Below, piece by piece: positions 1-7,974 of a DNA stretch of 64,000 nucleotides. The translations under genes were made by a program, and so were the position numbers. The notes beneath the pieces were generated by a model. It was not told the DNA's origin, ran no database searches, and saw only the letters and a program-made list of their open reading frames with translations. Source of the stretch: Streptomyces glaucescens (GTDB lineage: Bacteria; Actinomycetota; Actinomycetes; Streptomycetales; Streptomycetaceae); assembly GCF_000761215.1 (NCBI RefSeq), contig NZ_CP009438.1, forward strand, positions 6,862,501-6,926,500, given 5' to 3'. Position 1 is the stretch's first letter. The number at the start of each line of letters is the position of its first letter.

Positions 1-1953
1 CCGCCCGGCCGTGCCGAGGGCGGCGAACTCCCGCCGAACGCGTTCACCCTCGCCATGGACAGCGGCCGGGCCCAGGTCGGCGACGACATCCTCCGCCTGT
101 TCGGCCTCACCCGCGACGACTTCGACGGCCGGGTGGAGACCCTGCTCGGACTCACCGTCCCCGAGGACCTGCCCTCCCTGATGTCGGTCGTGGAAGCCGA
201 CCACATGTCCGTCGGGGAGCGGGAACTGGAGTTCCGGGTGCTCCGGCCGGCCGGCCCGCCCCGCTGGCTGCGCCTGCGCGGCCGGCTCCTGCCGGGCGGC
301 GAGGGACAGCCCGCGCTGCTCGCCGGCACCGTCGTCGACGCCGCCGGACTGCGCTCCGACGTCACCGACGTCGCCCGCGTCCAGCGGCTGGCCGCCGCCC
401 TCGCCACCGCCGGCACCGTCCGCGACGTCGGCCAGGCCGTGGTCACCGCCCTGCGCCGGCCGCTGCGCGCGGACCGGATCGCCCTCGCCGAACTGGAGCA
501 CGACCGGCTCGTCGTCACCGTCCTCGACCCGCCCGCCCCCGAGGACTGGCCCGAGGTGTGGCGCACGGAATGGCGCACCGAGTGGCCGGACGCACCCGTG
601 CGCGCCATGCCCACCCTCGGCGCCGCCCTGCGCGAGGGCCGCGCCCAGATCTGGCCCGCCGGCACCCCGCTGGAACCCGCCCTGGCGGAGGTCGGGCCCG
701 GCGGCCTCGCCGTGCTGCCGCTGCCCGCGGCCGGCCGGATGGCGGGCGTCTGCCTGATCGGCTGGGACAGCCCGCACGACTTCGGCCCCGACGAGCGCGC
801 CCTGCTCACCGCCGCCGCCGGCCTCGCCGGACAGGCCCTGATGCGGGCCCGCGCCTTCGACGCCGAGCACGAACTCGTCGGCATGCTCCAGCGTCAGCTC
901 CTGCCGCGCCGGCTGCCCGCACTGCCCGGCGCGGTCGCCGTTGCCCGCTATCTGCCCGCCACCGCCGGCCTCGAGCTGGGCGGCGACTGGTACGACGTCA
1001 TCCCGCTGCCCGACCACCACGTGGCCCTCGTCATCGGCGACGTCCAGGGCCACAGTGCGGCCGCCGCGACGCTGATGGGCCAGATGCGCACCGCGCTGCG
1101 CGCCTACGCCGTGGAGGGGCACCCGCCGGACGTGGTCGTCTCGCACGCCAACCGGCTCCTCGTCGACATGGAGACCGACCTCTTCGCGACCTGTGCGTAC
1201 GTGGACGTCGACATGGAGGAGGGCACCGCCTGGTGCGTCCGCGCCGGGCATCTGCCGCCGGTGCTGCGCCAGCCCGACGGCTCCACCGGGGCGGTCGAGG
1301 CGGAGGGCGGACCGCCGCTGGGCGTGGTCGCCCAGGCCGACTTCCCCATGACCCCGCTGCGGCTGCGGCCCGGCGCGCTCCTCGCCCTCACCACCGACGG
1401 CCTCGTCGAGTCCGCCGACGCGGACATCGACCAGGGCGTGGACGGCCTCGCCCACCGGCTCGCCGGCTCCGACCCGGCGCACCTCGGCCTGGTCGCCGAC
1501 GCCCTGCTCACCGGCGCCCGGCGCAGCGACGACATCGCGCTGCTGCTGATGCGCTACGACGGCATGGCCGTGCGGCCGCGCCGGGAGAGCTGGACGGTCT
1601 GGCGGGTCCCGGAGGCCGTACGGCACGCCCGCCGCTTCACCAACCGCACCCTGCGCGCCTGGGGCATCGCCCGGCACGCGGACGCCGTCCTGCTGATCGT
1701 CTCCGAACTCGTCACCAACGCCCTCGTTCACACGGACGGCCCGGTCCGCCTCGACCTCACCCTCGTCGGGGGCCGGATGCGGGTCGCCGTCGCCGACAAC
1801 TCGCCCCGCACGCCCGTCAAACCCACCAGCATCGGCTGGGAGGCCACCGGCGGCCGCGGCCTGCTGCTCGTCGAGGCCATGTCGGCGTCCTGGGGGACGG
1901 TTCCCGTCAGCGGCGGGAAACAGGTGTGGAGCGAGATCGTGCTGGAGCCCTGA
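1..1953 (+). CDS. SpoIIE-type PP2C phosphatase with PAS, GAF and HATPase domains (5' truncated by window edge)
   Basis: The reading frame is open from the first base, so the true start lies upstream; about 650 residues are visible. The order is a PAS-like sensor (about the first 120 residues), a GAF domain (about 125-290), a SpoIIE/PP2C phosphatase (about 320-520) and a C-terminal RsbW-like HATPase (about 540-645). Phosphatase motifs seen are GGDWYDV, GDVQGH, TTDGLVE and RRSDDIALLL, which supply the metal-binding aspartates. The kinase-like end shows an N-box ELVTNALVH and GRGLLLVEA. Proteins of this architecture act on anti-sigma-antagonist (STAS) switches; the partner is not visible here. 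It stands alone, 46 bp ahead of a CBS protein in the same orientation. Confidence 0.93.
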   Translation, partial: PPGRAEGGELPPNAFTLAMDSGRAQVGDDILRLFGLTRDDFDGRVETLLGLTVPEDLPSLMSVVEADHMSVGERELEFRVLRPAGPPRWLRLRGRLLPGGEGQPALLAGTVVDAAGLRSDVTDVARVQRLAAALATAGTVRDVGQAVVTALRRPLRADRIALAELEHDRLVVTVLDPPAPEDWPEVWRTEWRTEWPDAPVRAMPTLGAALREGRAQIWPAGTPLEPALAEVGPGGLAVLPLPAAGRMAGVCLIGWDSPHDFGPDERALLTAAAGLAGQALMRARAFDAEHELVGMLQRQLLPRRLPALPGAVAVARYLPATAGLELGGDWYDVIPLPDHHVALVIGDVQGHSAAAATLMGQMRTALRAYAVEGHPPDVVVSHANRLLVDMETDLFATCAYVDVDMEEGTAWCVRAGHLPPVLRQPDGSTGAVEAEGGPPLGVVAQADFPMTPLRLRPGALLALTTDGLVESADADIDQGVDGLAHRLAGSDPAHLGLVADALLTGARRSDDIALLLMRYDGMAVRPRRESWTVWRVPEAVRHARRFTNRTLRAWGIARHADAVLLIVSELVTNALVHTDGPVRLDLTLVGGRMRVAVADNSPRTPVKPTSIGWEATGGRGLLLVEAMSASWGTVPVSGGKQVWSEIVLEP

Positions 1954-1999
1954 CACCGGGTACCCGGAGCGGCGACGGACGACGAGAAGGAGGTACGTC

Positions 2000-2419
2000 A
2001 TGACCCAGCACGTCCGCGACATCATGACCGCCGATCCGGTCACCGTGGAGCCGCAGACCTCCGTCGCACAGGTCGCCCGGATCATGCGCGACGAGGACAT
2101 CGGCGCGGTGCTCGTCACCGAGGGCGACACTCTGCGCGGCCTGGTCACCGACCGTGACCTGGTCATCCGGTCGATCTGCGAGGGCGGCGATCCGGAGCAG
2201 ACCACGGTCGCCGGGGCGTGCAGCGAGGACCTGTTCACGCTGGAGCCCGACGAGGAACTGGACCACGCCGTGCAGCTGATGCGCGAGCACGCGGTACGCC
2301 GGGTCCCGGTCGTCGACCACGGCCACCCCGTGGGGATCGTCTCCCTGGGCGACCTGGCCATGGAACGCGACCCGGAGTCCGCCCTCGGCGACATCAGCGT
2401 GGCCCGGCCCAACACCTAG
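2000..2419 (+). CDS. Two-CBS-domain protein
   Basis: A 139-residue protein made of two CBS motifs (about residues 5-60 and 72-130) with no attached enzyme. The signature DIMTADPVTV at the start, RDLVIRS at the end of the first CBS, and HAVRRVPVVD with GIVSLGDLA in the second are typical. Such stand-alone pairs bind adenosine nucleotides or NAD-type ligands and act as energy or stress sensors; the regulated partner is unknown. A strong AAGGAGG ribosome-binding site lies just before the ATG. A hairpin terminator follows, so this gene probably ends the transcription unit begun by the phosphatase. Confidence 0.9.
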   Translation: MTQHVRDIMTADPVTVEPQTSVAQVARIMRDEDIGAVLVTEGDTLRGLVTDRDLVIRSICEGGDPEQTTVAGACSEDLFTLEPDEELDHAVQLMREHAVRRVPVVDHGHPVGIVSLGDLAMERDPESALGDISVARPNT

Positions 2420-2847
2420 CGGCCCGCGGGGACGTCCACCGGGCCGTCCGCCGGCACCTCGCGGGGTGCGGGCGGACGGCCCTTTCCCGCGCGTGCCGGC
2501 CGCGCGTCCGGGCGCTGCGCCGGACCTCGGCCGGCCGCCGTGAGGGGTGTGGCGACCGGGCCGTGACGGCGTGGCGGCCGGGCCGTGTGCGGCGCCGTGA
2601 CGCCCCGCCCCCACGGGCCCCGCACCGCGCAGGCCCGGCCCGCGGCCCGCCCCACCGGGTACCGGCCAGGTCCCGGCGAGGGCGAGGGCGGGGGCGGGGG
2701 CGATGGCTGACCGGAAGCCCCCGACCGCCGGTCCCGGGCGCCCGCCAGGACCGCGGTGACCGCTCCACCCGCTCGGGCCCCGCCCGTCCGGGGCGCCCGA
2801 GGGATGCCGGCACCCATCCGCCGGGCGGCAGCGGGTACCCGACGTCC
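2420..2847. other. 428-bp intergenic stretch
   Basis: Apart from the terminator at 2441-2482, it holds GC-rich sequence whose open frames have arginine/proline/glycine-rich composition and no recognisable motif. A purine/pyrimidine-skewed run (gcgagggcg repeats) lies near 2678-2702. No gene could be supported. Confidence 0.5.
2441..2482 (+). terminator. Rho-independent-like hairpin after the CBS gene
   Basis: Perfect 12-bp arms GGGCCGTCCGCC (2441-2452) and GGCGGACGGCCC (2471-2482) enclose an 18-nt loop that can itself pair (GCACC/GGTGC). The hairpin is followed by TTT. It lies 22 bp after the CBS stop codon. Confidence 0.75.
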
Positions 2848-3198
2848 ATGAACACCACCGCGTACACACTGGCCGCCTCGGGATCCGCACTGGGCATGGC
2901 CGTCATCGTCGTCGGCGGCGTCCTCATCACCGCCGCGCTGATCTACGCCGTCCAGTACGGCATCCGGATCCGCCGCAGCGAGGCCCGCAGGCCGGGGCGG
3001 GGCAAGCGCCCGGCGCGCCCCGGGTCCGGGCCGGTCCACGAGACCCGGGAACAGCGCGCGCCCCACGAGATGGGCGGCGGCGAACGGCTCGGCCCGCACG
3101 AACTCCGCCCGACCGGCGGCACCCCCAGCGGCGACCAGCACCGCCCGCGCTGGGACAGCGGCTCCAGCGGCTCGTTCGGCGGCGGGGGCCCCGCCTGA
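2848..3198 (+). CDS. DUF6479-type small membrane protein
   Basis: A 116-residue product with one hydrophobic segment (about residues 15-42, ending ALIYAVQYGIRIRR) followed by a charged, Gly/Ser/Pro-rich tail ending SGSFGGGGPA. The N-terminal region plus the basic stop-transfer stretch matches the small Streptomyces family DUF6479; the tail should be cytoplasmic. Its function is unknown. A longer in-frame extension exists upstream but has no sensible composition, so the ATG at 2848 is chosen. Confidence 0.7.
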   Translation: MNTTAYTLAASGSALGMAVIVVGGVLITAALIYAVQYGIRIRRSEARRPGRGKRPARPGSGPVHETREQRAPHEMGGGERLGPHELRPTGGTPSGDQHRPRWDSGSSGSFGGGGPA

Positions 3199-3271
3199 CG
3201 CCGTCCCGCGTCCGTTTGCCCGGCCTGCCGCAGGGGACCCGGGGGAGCGGAGACAGCGAAAGGAGCTCGCC

Positions 3272-3448
3272 GTGACCGCCTCCGCCAGTGAGAAACCCCC
3301 CGTCCGGCGCCCGGAGACCGGCTGGTCGAGGGCCCGCCGACTGCGGGAGAAACCCGCGTTGCGCACCTGCCTGCCGCCCGTCGGGGACCCCGAAGGACCC
3401 GAGCTGACGCACACCGCCGAGTGGAACATCATCAGGGGCGACGACTGA
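3272..3448 (+). CDS. Small hypothetical protein (58 aa)
   Basis: A GTG-initiated frame of 58 codons preceded by AAAGGAG 6-7 bases upstream. The product is hydrophilic, starts with TASASEKPPV and ends with HTAEWNIIRGDD. No family was recognised. It sits between the DUF6479 gene and a phosphoesterase on the same strand. Support is the ribosome-binding site and a plausible composition, so confidence is moderate. Confidence 0.45.
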   Translation: MTASASEKPPVRRPETGWSRARRLREKPALRTCLPPVGDPEGPELTHTAEWNIIRGDD

Positions 3449-3491
3449 CCGACGGGAGGACCGAACCACGTCACCGTCACACGCCGCACCC

Positions 3492-3992
3492 GTGCGCCTG
3501 TTGCTGATGGCCGACACCCACGTGCCCAAGCGGGCCCGGGAGCTGCCCGCGCCGCTGCTCGCCGAACTGCCGAACGCGGACGTCGTGTTCCACGCCGGGG
3601 ACTGGGTCGACACCGCCACCCTCGATCTGCTGGAGGGGCGGTGCCGCCGGCTCGTCGGCGTGTACGGCAACAACGACGGGCCGGAACTGCGCGCCCGGCT
3701 CCCCGAGGTGGCCCTCGTCGAGCTGGGCGGCCTGCGGTTCGGCGCCGTGCACGAGACCGGCGCCGCACAGGGCAGGGAGGCACGCTGCGCCGCCCGCTTC
3801 CCCGACCTGGACGTGCTGGTCTTCGGGCACAGCCACATCCCGTGGGACACCACCGCCCCCACCGGCCTGCGCCTGCTCAACCCCGGCTCGCCCACCGACC
3901 GGCGCAGACAGCCGCACTGCACGTACATGACCGCCACCGTCACCGGCGGCCGCCTCACCGACGTCACCCTGCACCGGCTCCCGCCACGCTGA
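3492..3992 (+). CDS. Metallophosphoesterase, YfcE/MJ0936 type
   Basis: A 166-residue single-domain calcineurin-like phosphoesterase. The metal-binding motifs appear in order: ADTHVPK (residues 7-13), FHAGDWVD, YGNNDGPE and the C-terminal GHSHIPWD. This is the YfcE/MJ0936 arrangement (D-x-H, G-D, G-N-x-D, G-H-S-H). Family members hydrolyse phosphodiesters with two metal ions in the cytoplasm; the substrate here is unknown. The GTG at 3492 is the only good start close to the motif. The GGGAGG run near 3455 lies too far upstream to be its ribosome-binding site, so the start is uncertain by a few codons. Confidence 0.88.
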   Translation: MRLLLMADTHVPKRARELPAPLLAELPNADVVFHAGDWVDTATLDLLEGRCRRLVGVYGNNDGPELRARLPEVALVELGGLRFGAVHETGAAQGREARCAARFPDLDVLVFGHSHIPWDTTAPTGLRLLNPGSPTDRRRQPHCTYMTATVTGGRLTDVTLHRLPPR

Positions 3993-3993
3993 A

Positions 3994-4029
3994 CCGGGGC
4001 GGCCCCGCGCCCGCGTGCGGCCGCCCGGG
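3994..4029 (+). terminator. Candidate terminator hairpin after the phosphoesterase
   Basis: Arms CCGGGGCGGCC (3994-4004) and GGCCGCCCGGG (4019-4029) pair with one mismatch around a 14-nt loop. The hairpin begins just after the TGA at 3990-3992. There is no U-tract, which is usual in these genomes. Confidence 0.45.
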
Positions 4030-4119
4030 CCCGGTCCGGCCGCCCGCTCCTGGGACGCCCACCTGACGTCCACCGGCCTCCGGGCCGCCGCCCCGCCGCG
4101 TGCACCGCCCCCGCCGTGG

Positions 4120-4379
4120 CACTCGGCGGCACCCCGCCGCCGCCCCAGCGCGGTGCGACGATCTCCGCCCGCCACCGGCACGGCGACCTCCTCGGGAGTG
4201 CGCGCCCCGAGGTCCGGCCCGATCGGCGAGCGCAACCGGACCGGCTCCCGCCCGCCGCCCCCCGGCCGCGACCGGCCCCCGCGCCCGCTCCTCGTGCGTA
4301 CGGCGGCCGCCCACCGCCCCGGCGTACACGCCGGTCCGCGGACGCCTTCCCAGGCAGCGGCATGTCGATCCTCGGGCCG
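4120..4379 (-). pseudogene. Decayed XdhC/CoxI-family gene remnant
   Basis: Read on the minus strand, successive pieces of the XdhC C-terminal (Rossmann) domain appear in correct order but in different frames. They are PRIDMPL (near 4365), VYAGAVGGRRTHEER (from about 4329), LRSPIGPDLGARTPEEVAV (near 4190-4240) and AEIVAPRWGGGG (near 4135-4165). The family pattern is GAMGSRRTHEER, then HAPIGLDLGARTPEE, then AEIVAARWGG. Removing one G from the GGCGGG run near 4168 joins the last two pieces. At least three indels are needed, so the gene is dead; no N-terminal XdhC domain was found. It lies just downstream of the YncE-like gene in the same orientation. Confidence 0.75.
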
Positions 4380-4506
4380 GCGGCGGACGGCGGGCCACCG
4401 GGACCGTCCGCCACGCCGCCACGCCACCGCGTCGCCGCGCCGCGGAAGCGCCCCGCGCCGAGCCGACGGCGCGGGCCGTGTGGACGGCGCGGGGCACGGG
4501 TCGCCG

Positions 4507-5760
4507 TCAGCCGGCCGACGGGCCCGTCCAGTTCGCGGGCACCCGCGCCAGCCGGACCCGCTGGGGGTGGTCGCCGACCGGGACCGACACCGTCTTCTCG
4601 CCGGTCGCGAAGTCGATGGCGGTGACCCGGTCGGCGCCGCTCTCGGACACCACACAGGACTTGCCGTCGCCGCTGACGGTCGCCCAGTAGGGCTTGGCGA
4701 CGGGGACCAGGGGACCCTCCTGGAGGGTGGTGCGGTCCACCACGGTCGCGTAGTCGTCCATGGTGCCCGCGACACACAGCTTGGTGCCGTCCGGCTTCAT
4801 CGTGATGCCGTGGTGGCGGGAGTCGTTGACCCAGGTCGTGCGGTCCTCGCTGGTCGCCGGGTTCTTCGGCAGGGTCTTCGTCCGGGTGATCCGGTCGGTG
4901 GCGACGTCGTACTCGAAGAAGCCGTTGAAGAACGACACCTGGAAGTACAGCTTCGACTCGTCCGGGCTGAACGCGGCCGGGCGGACGGCGTCCGAGTAGT
5001 CCCTCAGGCCGATCGCGTCGAGCCGCTGCCGCATGTCGATCACCTTGACCTGCTGGAACGTGGTGGTGTCGACGACGGTGATCCGCCGGTCGCCCTTCGT
5101 CCAGTCCAGCCAGGGCGCGTCCAGGGCGTTGTTCACCTCACCGATGGACATGTTCCACAGGTACCTGCCGTCCCGGCTGAACACGTTCTCGTGCGGCTTG
5201 TCCCCGGTGGCGAACGAGCCGACCTGCCTGCCCGTCTCGATGTCCAGCACGTGCACGGTGCTGGAGGTGGAGGCGGAGACGGCGACCCGGGTGCCGTCGG
5301 GGGAGACCGCCATGTGGTCGGCGCGGTAACCCGACACCGGGAAGCGCCACTTGACCGCACCGGTCACCAGGTCGAGGGAGACGACGTCGGCGAAGCTGGG
5401 ACGCGAGACGACCATGGCCGAGCCGTCCGGGGTGGCGTACATGTCGTCGACGAACTGGTCGTGCCCCTCGCCGACGCTGTTGCGGATGCCCATGAAGTAG
5501 ATCCACCTGATCGGGTCCGCCTTGATCTCCGCCATGCGCCGCTCCTTGTCCGGGACGACGTTGATCCGCCCGATCCGCGTGAAGTCCCCGCCCGACTCGA
5601 TGACATCTGCGGTGCCGTCCCAGTTGTTGCCGACGAACAGCACCTCCCGCAGCGCGGCGGGGGAGTCCGGGGCCGCCGAGGCGGCGGTCGCGGGGGCGGT
5701 GACGGTGAGCACGAGCGCGGCGGCGACGGCGGCGAGCCGTCGGGTTCCGAGGGCAGGCAT
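4507..5760 (-). CDS. Secreted YncE-family beta-propeller protein
   Basis: A 417-residue product with a Sec signal peptide: basic start, hydrophobic core and an ASAAP cleavage region near residue 30. The rest shows repeated propeller blades such as SSTVHVLDIETGRQVGS, RITVVDTTTFQQVKVID and DRVTAIDFATGEKTVS. This is the seven-bladed YncE / lactonase-like arrangement, with no enzymatic motif seen. Members are extracytoplasmic; some bind nucleic acid or metals, but no role can be assigned. It is divergent from a TetR regulator with a palindrome between them, suggesting repressor control. Downstream lies the XdhC remnant. Confidence 0.85.
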   Translation of the reverse strand: MPALGTRRLAAVAAALVLTVTAPATAASAAPDSPAALREVLFVGNNWDGTADVIESGGDFTRIGRINVVPDKERRMAEIKADPIRWIYFMGIRNSVGEGHDQFVDDMYATPDGSAMVVSRPSFADVVSLDLVTGAVKWRFPVSGYRADHMAVSPDGTRVAVSASTSSTVHVLDIETGRQVGSFATGDKPHENVFSRDGRYLWNMSIGEVNNALDAPWLDWTKGDRRITVVDTTTFQQVKVIDMRQRLDAIGLRDYSDAVRPAAFSPDESKLYFQVSFFNGFFEYDVATDRITRTKTLPKNPATSEDRTTWVNDSRHHGITMKPDGTKLCVAGTMDDYATVVDRTTLQEGPLVPVAKPYWATVSGDGKSCVVSESGADRVTAIDFATGEKTVSVPVGDHPQRVRLARVPANWTGPSAG

Positions 5761-5823
5761 GAGTGCTCCCTCCTGGGAGTGGGGATGGCGGGAGGAATCT
5801 GAAAACGAGTGCGTTCAGACTGA

Positions 5824-5839
5824 CTTACTGGAAAGTAAG
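5824..5839. promoter_or_regulatory. Candidate TetR operator in divergent promoter
   Basis: Perfect inverted repeat CTTACT-GGAA-AGTAAG in the 149-bp gap between the YncE-like gene and the TetR gene. It is one of the few AT-containing stretches there, so it probably overlaps both promoters. The size and TTACT/AGTAA half-sites resemble TetR-family operators. Confidence 0.55.
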
Positions 5840-5909
5840 GACGGGGCGCCCTTCTCCACAAGACCGCGTACACGACAAAATTGGCCGACCGTGGAGGACG
5901 GGGAGGCAC

Positions 5910-6641
5910 GTGACAGGCAGGCTCAGAGCGCCCACCGGGCGATACGGCGGCCGGTCCGCCGAGGAACGGCAGGCCGAGCGGCGCCGCCGCTTCCTCGACG
6001 CCGCACTCCGGCTCTTTGGCGACCGGCCCGGCTACCGGGCCACCACCGTCGCCGCGCTCTGCGAGGCCGCGGGACTGTCCACCCGGCAGTTCTACGAGGA
6101 GTTCCGCACCCTGGAGGACGTCCTCGCCGCCCTCCACCTCCAGGTCAACGACTGGGCCGAGCAGGCCGTCCGCGCCGCCGTCGCCCAGGCCGCCGGACTG
6201 CCGCTGGCCGAGCGGGTGGCCGCGATCTTCCACGCCTACGCCGCCGACGTCACCGCCGACCCGCGCCGCATCCGCATCACCTTCGTGGAGATCGTCGGGG
6301 TCAGTCCCCGCCTGGAGGAACAGCGGCTGGCCCGGCGGGCCCGCTGGATCGACCTCATCCGCGCCGAGGCGGAGGCGGCCGTCGCCCGGGGCGAGGCCGC
6401 GCCCCGCGACTACCGGCTCCCCGCCGCCGCGTTCATCGGCAGCGTCAACGGCCTCCTCCACGACTGGAGCGCCGGCTGGGTGGACGCCACCCTGGACGAG
6501 GTGGTCACGGAACTGGTCCGGCAACTCCTGGGCCTGCTGCGCCCGGTGGAGTGGGAGGACGACCGGTGGGACGGACGCCGGTACGGAGCGCCGGGGACTG
6601 GCGGCAACACGGCCGGGCGCGATACCGGCCCGCCGGGATGA
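5910..6641 (+). CDS. TetR-family transcriptional regulator
   Basis: Starting at the GTG at 5910 (GGGAGG just upstream) the protein has 243 residues; the frame stays open further upstream but crosses the intergenic palindrome, so that start is rejected. The N-terminal helix-turn-helix (RRFLDAALRLFGDR, TTVAALCEAAGLS, RQFYEEF) is clear at about residues 25-70. The C-terminal two thirds are the variable ligand-binding and dimer domain. It is divergent from the YncE-like gene and convergent with the glycosyltransferase. The most likely target is the palindrome at 5824-5839, controlling itself and the YncE-like gene. Confidence 0.9.
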   Translation: MTGRLRAPTGRYGGRSAEERQAERRRRFLDAALRLFGDRPGYRATTVAALCEAAGLSTRQFYEEFRTLEDVLAALHLQVNDWAEQAVRAAVAQAAGLPLAERVAAIFHAYAADVTADPRRIRITFVEIVGVSPRLEEQRLARRARWIDLIRAEAEAAVARGEAAPRDYRLPAAAFIGSVNGLLHDWSAGWVDATLDEVVTELVRQLLGLLRPVEWEDDRWDGRRYGAPGTGGNTAGRDTGPPG

Positions 6642-6656
6642 TCCGAACGACAGGCC

Positions 6657-7904
6657 TCAGCCCCGCAAGGCGTTCACCCGTTCCACCACCGCCGCCGTGC
6701 CGTCCTCCGCGCGCACCCGCGCTGCCAGGGTCCGGGCCCGCTCGCGGAAGGCCGGGTCGCGGGTCGCCCTTACGAGGGCCGGGGCGAGGGTCCCGGCGGT
6801 CAGGCGGCGCAGCGGGACCACGCCGGGCGCGACCCCCAGGGCGACCAGCCGGGCCGCCCAGAACCCCGCGTCGAACTGCACGGGCACCGGCACGGCGGGC
6901 ACCCCGGCGCGCACCCCGGCCGCGGTCGTGCCCGCACCCGCGTGGTGCACCACGGCGGCCATCCGCGGGAAGAGCACCGAGTGCGGTACCTCCCCGACGG
7001 TCAGCATGTCGTCCCCGTCGGCCGCCAGCCCGCCCCAGCCCCGCTGGAACACCCCGCGCAGCCCGGCCCGGCGCAGCGCCCGCACGAGTTCCGCGCTCAG
7101 CCGCTCGGGGTGCGGAACGGTGGCGCTGCCGAGGCCCACGAAGACGGGCGCCGGGCCCGTGTCGAGGAAGTCCCGCAGCTCGGGCGGCAGGCCCGGATCG
7201 CGGTCGTACGGCCACCAGTACCCGGTCACCTCCAGGCCGGGCCGCCAGTCACGCGGCCGGGGCACCACGAGGGGGCTGAAGCCGTGCAGCACCGGCCAGT
7301 CCGCGCGCTCCCGGGCCCGCCAGGCGGCCCACGGCCGCTGCCGCGGCAGCCCCAGCCGGTCACGCACCTCCAGGACGGCGGTCGACAGCACCTGCTCCAT
7401 CGCCAGGCCCATGCCGTGGCCGGCGAGCCGGTTGCCGACGGCCCCCCAGGACCGGGCGCCCAGCACCGACGGCGCGAACTCCCGTGTGGGATCCAGCGGT
7501 TGCAGGTGCAGGCCGATGCTCGGCAGCCGCAGCCCCTCGGCGATGCCGTGCCCGAGGGGCACCAGCGAACCGGACAGCAGCAGCACCTCGCGGTCCTCCG
7601 CCGCCGCGAGCAGGCCGTCGGTCATCCGCGCGGCGGCCGCCCGTGCCATCTCCGCCAAGCGCACCATCTTGCCCACCGCGCTCGTGCTGCGGCTCATTCC
7701 CTGCCCGCGCGGCGTCTGGAGCAACTCGGCCCGGGGATCCACCGCGAGCGCGTGGAACCCGACCCCCGAGCCCGTCACCAGCGGTGCGAAACGGCCATGG
7801 GTCACCAGCGTCACCTCGTGCCCGGCCCGCACCAGCGCCTGCCCGAGCCCGGTGAAGGGGGCCACGTCGCCCCGGGAACCCGCCGTCATGATCGCCACCC
7901 GCAC
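6657..7904 (-). CDS. GT1/GT28-like glycosyltransferase (sterol/macrolide type)
   Basis: A 415-residue GT-B enzyme. The N-terminal glycine loop TAGSRGDVAPFTGLGQAL, the central FVGLGSATVP and the C-terminal nucleotide-sugar motif HHAGAGTTAAGVRAGVPAV followed by PVQFDAGFW are those of the UGT superfamily. They look closer to sterol 3-beta-glucosyltransferases and antibiotic MGT enzymes than to MurG. It should transfer a sugar from an NDP-sugar to a hydrophobic acceptor in the cytoplasm. It lies 70 bp downstream of a cytochrome P450 in the same orientation, so the two may act on the same small molecule. No polyketide, peptide or terpene core gene is nearby. Confidence 0.87.
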   Translation of the reverse strand: MRVAIMTAGSRGDVAPFTGLGQALVRAGHEVTLVTHGRFAPLVTGSGVGFHALAVDPRAELLQTPRGQGMSRSTSAVGKMVRLAEMARAAAARMTDGLLAAAEDREVLLLSGSLVPLGHGIAEGLRLPSIGLHLQPLDPTREFAPSVLGARSWGAVGNRLAGHGMGLAMEQVLSTAVLEVRDRLGLPRQRPWAAWRARERADWPVLHGFSPLVVPRPRDWRPGLEVTGYWWPYDRDPGLPPELRDFLDTGPAPVFVGLGSATVPHPERLSAELVRALRRAGLRGVFQRGWGGLAADGDDMLTVGEVPHSVLFPRMAAVVHHAGAGTTAAGVRAGVPAVPVPVQFDAGFWAARLVALGVAPGVVPLRRLTAGTLAPALVRATRDPAFRERARTLAARVRAEDGTAAVVERVNALRG

Positions 7905-7974
7905 ACCGCCAGTATGACGCCCGGGCCCGCGCCGCGGGAGGCCGTCGGAGGGGCGCGAGACGCGGGAACGGGTG

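Noticed and set aside
3964..4497. A 177-codon minus-strand frame downstream of the YncE-like gene
   Set aside because: Not an intact gene: only a 15-residue piece matches XdhC, and the adjacent XdhC pieces are in other frames. Recorded as a pseudogene remnant instead.
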